DNA of 51,627 nucleotides from a virus: the IMG/VR virus record IMGVR_UViG_3300017917_003407, positions 1-51,627 of that record; one strand, written 5' to 3'. Made by a program: the position numbers and the translations under genes. Below the pieces are notes generated by a model. That model did no database searches and was not told where the DNA came from. It saw nothing but the letters and a program-made list of their open reading frames with translations. Below are positions 51,145-51,627 of this stretch, piece after piece (the stretch's first letter is position 1; every line of letters starts with the position of its first letter).

Positions 51145-51180
51145 GGGGGCTTGACGCCCCCCTTTTTTATGGGGTATGAT
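51145..51180 (+). promoter_or_regulatory. Composite terminator-promoter
   Basis: Terminator: GGGGGC (51145-51150), loop TTGAC, GCCCCC (51156-51161), T-run 51163-51168. TTGACG (51151-51156) sits in the loop; 18 bp later is TATGAT (51175-51180). It separates the ParB-like gene from the helicase gene. Confidence 0.75.
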
Positions 51181-51202
51181 CTTCCCATACCAAATTGATC
51201 CG

Positions 51203-51627
51203 ATGAAACTCCGTCCTCACCAGCAGCGTACTGTCGATGCCATGGCGATCCATTCGCTTGGGCAAGTCGTTCATCCTACTGGTTCTGGGAAAACGATCTG
51301 CATGTCTGCCGATACCATGCGTGTTTTTGAGAGCACTGTTCCTCAAACTGTAGTTGTGGTTGCTCCTCGCATTGGACTTGCTTTGCAGTTATCTTCTGAG
51401 TTTCTTGAATTTATCAGTGATGTTGCTGTGATGCACGTGCATAGTGGTGAGACGCATCATTTTTCTACCACTAAACCTTCTGAGATTCAGTGGTGGGATC
51501 AGATGGTAAGTGTTGCAGTGAATCCTAATGGACCTGATGTCAAACACAAATTGATCTTCACAACCTATAATTCTCTGAGCAAGATTGAAGAGTCTGGTAT
51601 TTCTGTGGATACTATTTACTTTGATGA
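51203..51627 (+). CDS. Superfamily II helicase (3' end outside window)
   Basis: The first 141 codons of a DEAD/DEAH-type helicase. The Q-motif-like LRPHQQRTVDAM comes first, then Walker A HPTGSGKT at residues 25-32, motif Ia VVVVAPRIGLALQL, motif Ic TTYNSL, and the start of motif II YFDE at the window edge. The fold matches UvsW-like and restriction-type helicases of T4-like phages, but the N-terminal UvsW domain is absent, so I do not assign uvsW. Codons are GC-richer than in the preceding gene. Expression is likely early, from the promoter in the terminator loop upstream. Confidence 0.8.
   Translation, partial: MKLRPHQQRTVDAMAIHSLGQVVHPTGSGKTICMSADTMRVFESTVPQTVVVVAPRIGLALQLSSEFLEFISDVAVMHVHSGETHHFSTTKPSEIQWWDQMVSVAVNPNGPDVKHKLIFTTYNSLSKIEESGISVDTIYFD

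Overview
The window is one continuous stretch of a T4-like myovirus genome. It is AT-rich and densely packed, with start/stop overlaps between many genes. Its T4-type core genes (gp32, gp59, gp33, the baseplate genes gp53/gp48/gp4/gp26/gp51/gp27/gp5) sit beside genes typical of phages of marine picocyanobacteria: phoH, thyX, very long low-complexity structural fibres, and a glutamine-II (downstream-peptide) riboswitch. I infer a cyanomyovirus infecting marine Synechococcus or Prochlorococcus. All identities rest on reading motifs and families by eye; no search was run.

Layout. 1-12264 (+): nine fibre or structural genes and a probable fibre-assembly protein, several preceded by T4-type late promoters (TATAAATA-like). 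12268-16377 (+): a sigma70-type promoter inside a nested inverted repeat drives a five-bladed-propeller glycosidase-like protein and a 1013-residue three-glycosyltransferase fusion. 16374-18840 (+): a candidate small RNA with its own promoter and terminator, a glutaredoxin, several small cyanophage proteins, and the glutamine riboswitch with its 27-residue peptide. 18849-24293 (+): nucleotide metabolism and replication/late transcription (thyX, phoH, RecB-like nuclease, gp33, gp59, a DUF1825-like protein, gp32, Mom-like DNA modification). 24255-27012 (-): gp53, gp48, an unknown protein and gp4. 27052-36411 (+): tail tube/baseplate genes, including gp26 and gp51 joined by a strong programmed -1 frameshift signal just upstream of a tape-measure candidate, a lysozyme + M15 peptidase hub protein, gp27, and a gp5 split into separate OB-fold and beta-helix genes. 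36414-40924 (+): fibres. 40939-41600 (+): a small operon with a Phd/YefM-like protein, then two tRNA-like genes. 41602-49779 (+): a small protein and two large fibres, one with a C-terminal S74 intramolecular chaperone. 49783-51627 (+): a second candidate small RNA, a ParB-like gene behind two palindromes, and the start of an SF2 helicase.

Regulation appears to use two promoter classes. Sigma70-like promoters (TTGACN, 17-18 bp, TATAAT-like) precede early/middle genes and small RNAs. TAAATA-type late promoters precede structural genes, and four of these share a leader. The most notable results are: (1) a complete dnaX-style frameshift signal between gp26 and gp51; (2) three composite elements in which the -35 hexamer of the next promoter forms the loop of the preceding intrinsic terminator; (3) two three-hairpin candidate small RNAs; (4) a glutamine riboswitch whose P1 strand has several identical alternative partners; (5) the glycosyltransferase fusion; and (6) an aberrant tRNA-like gene.
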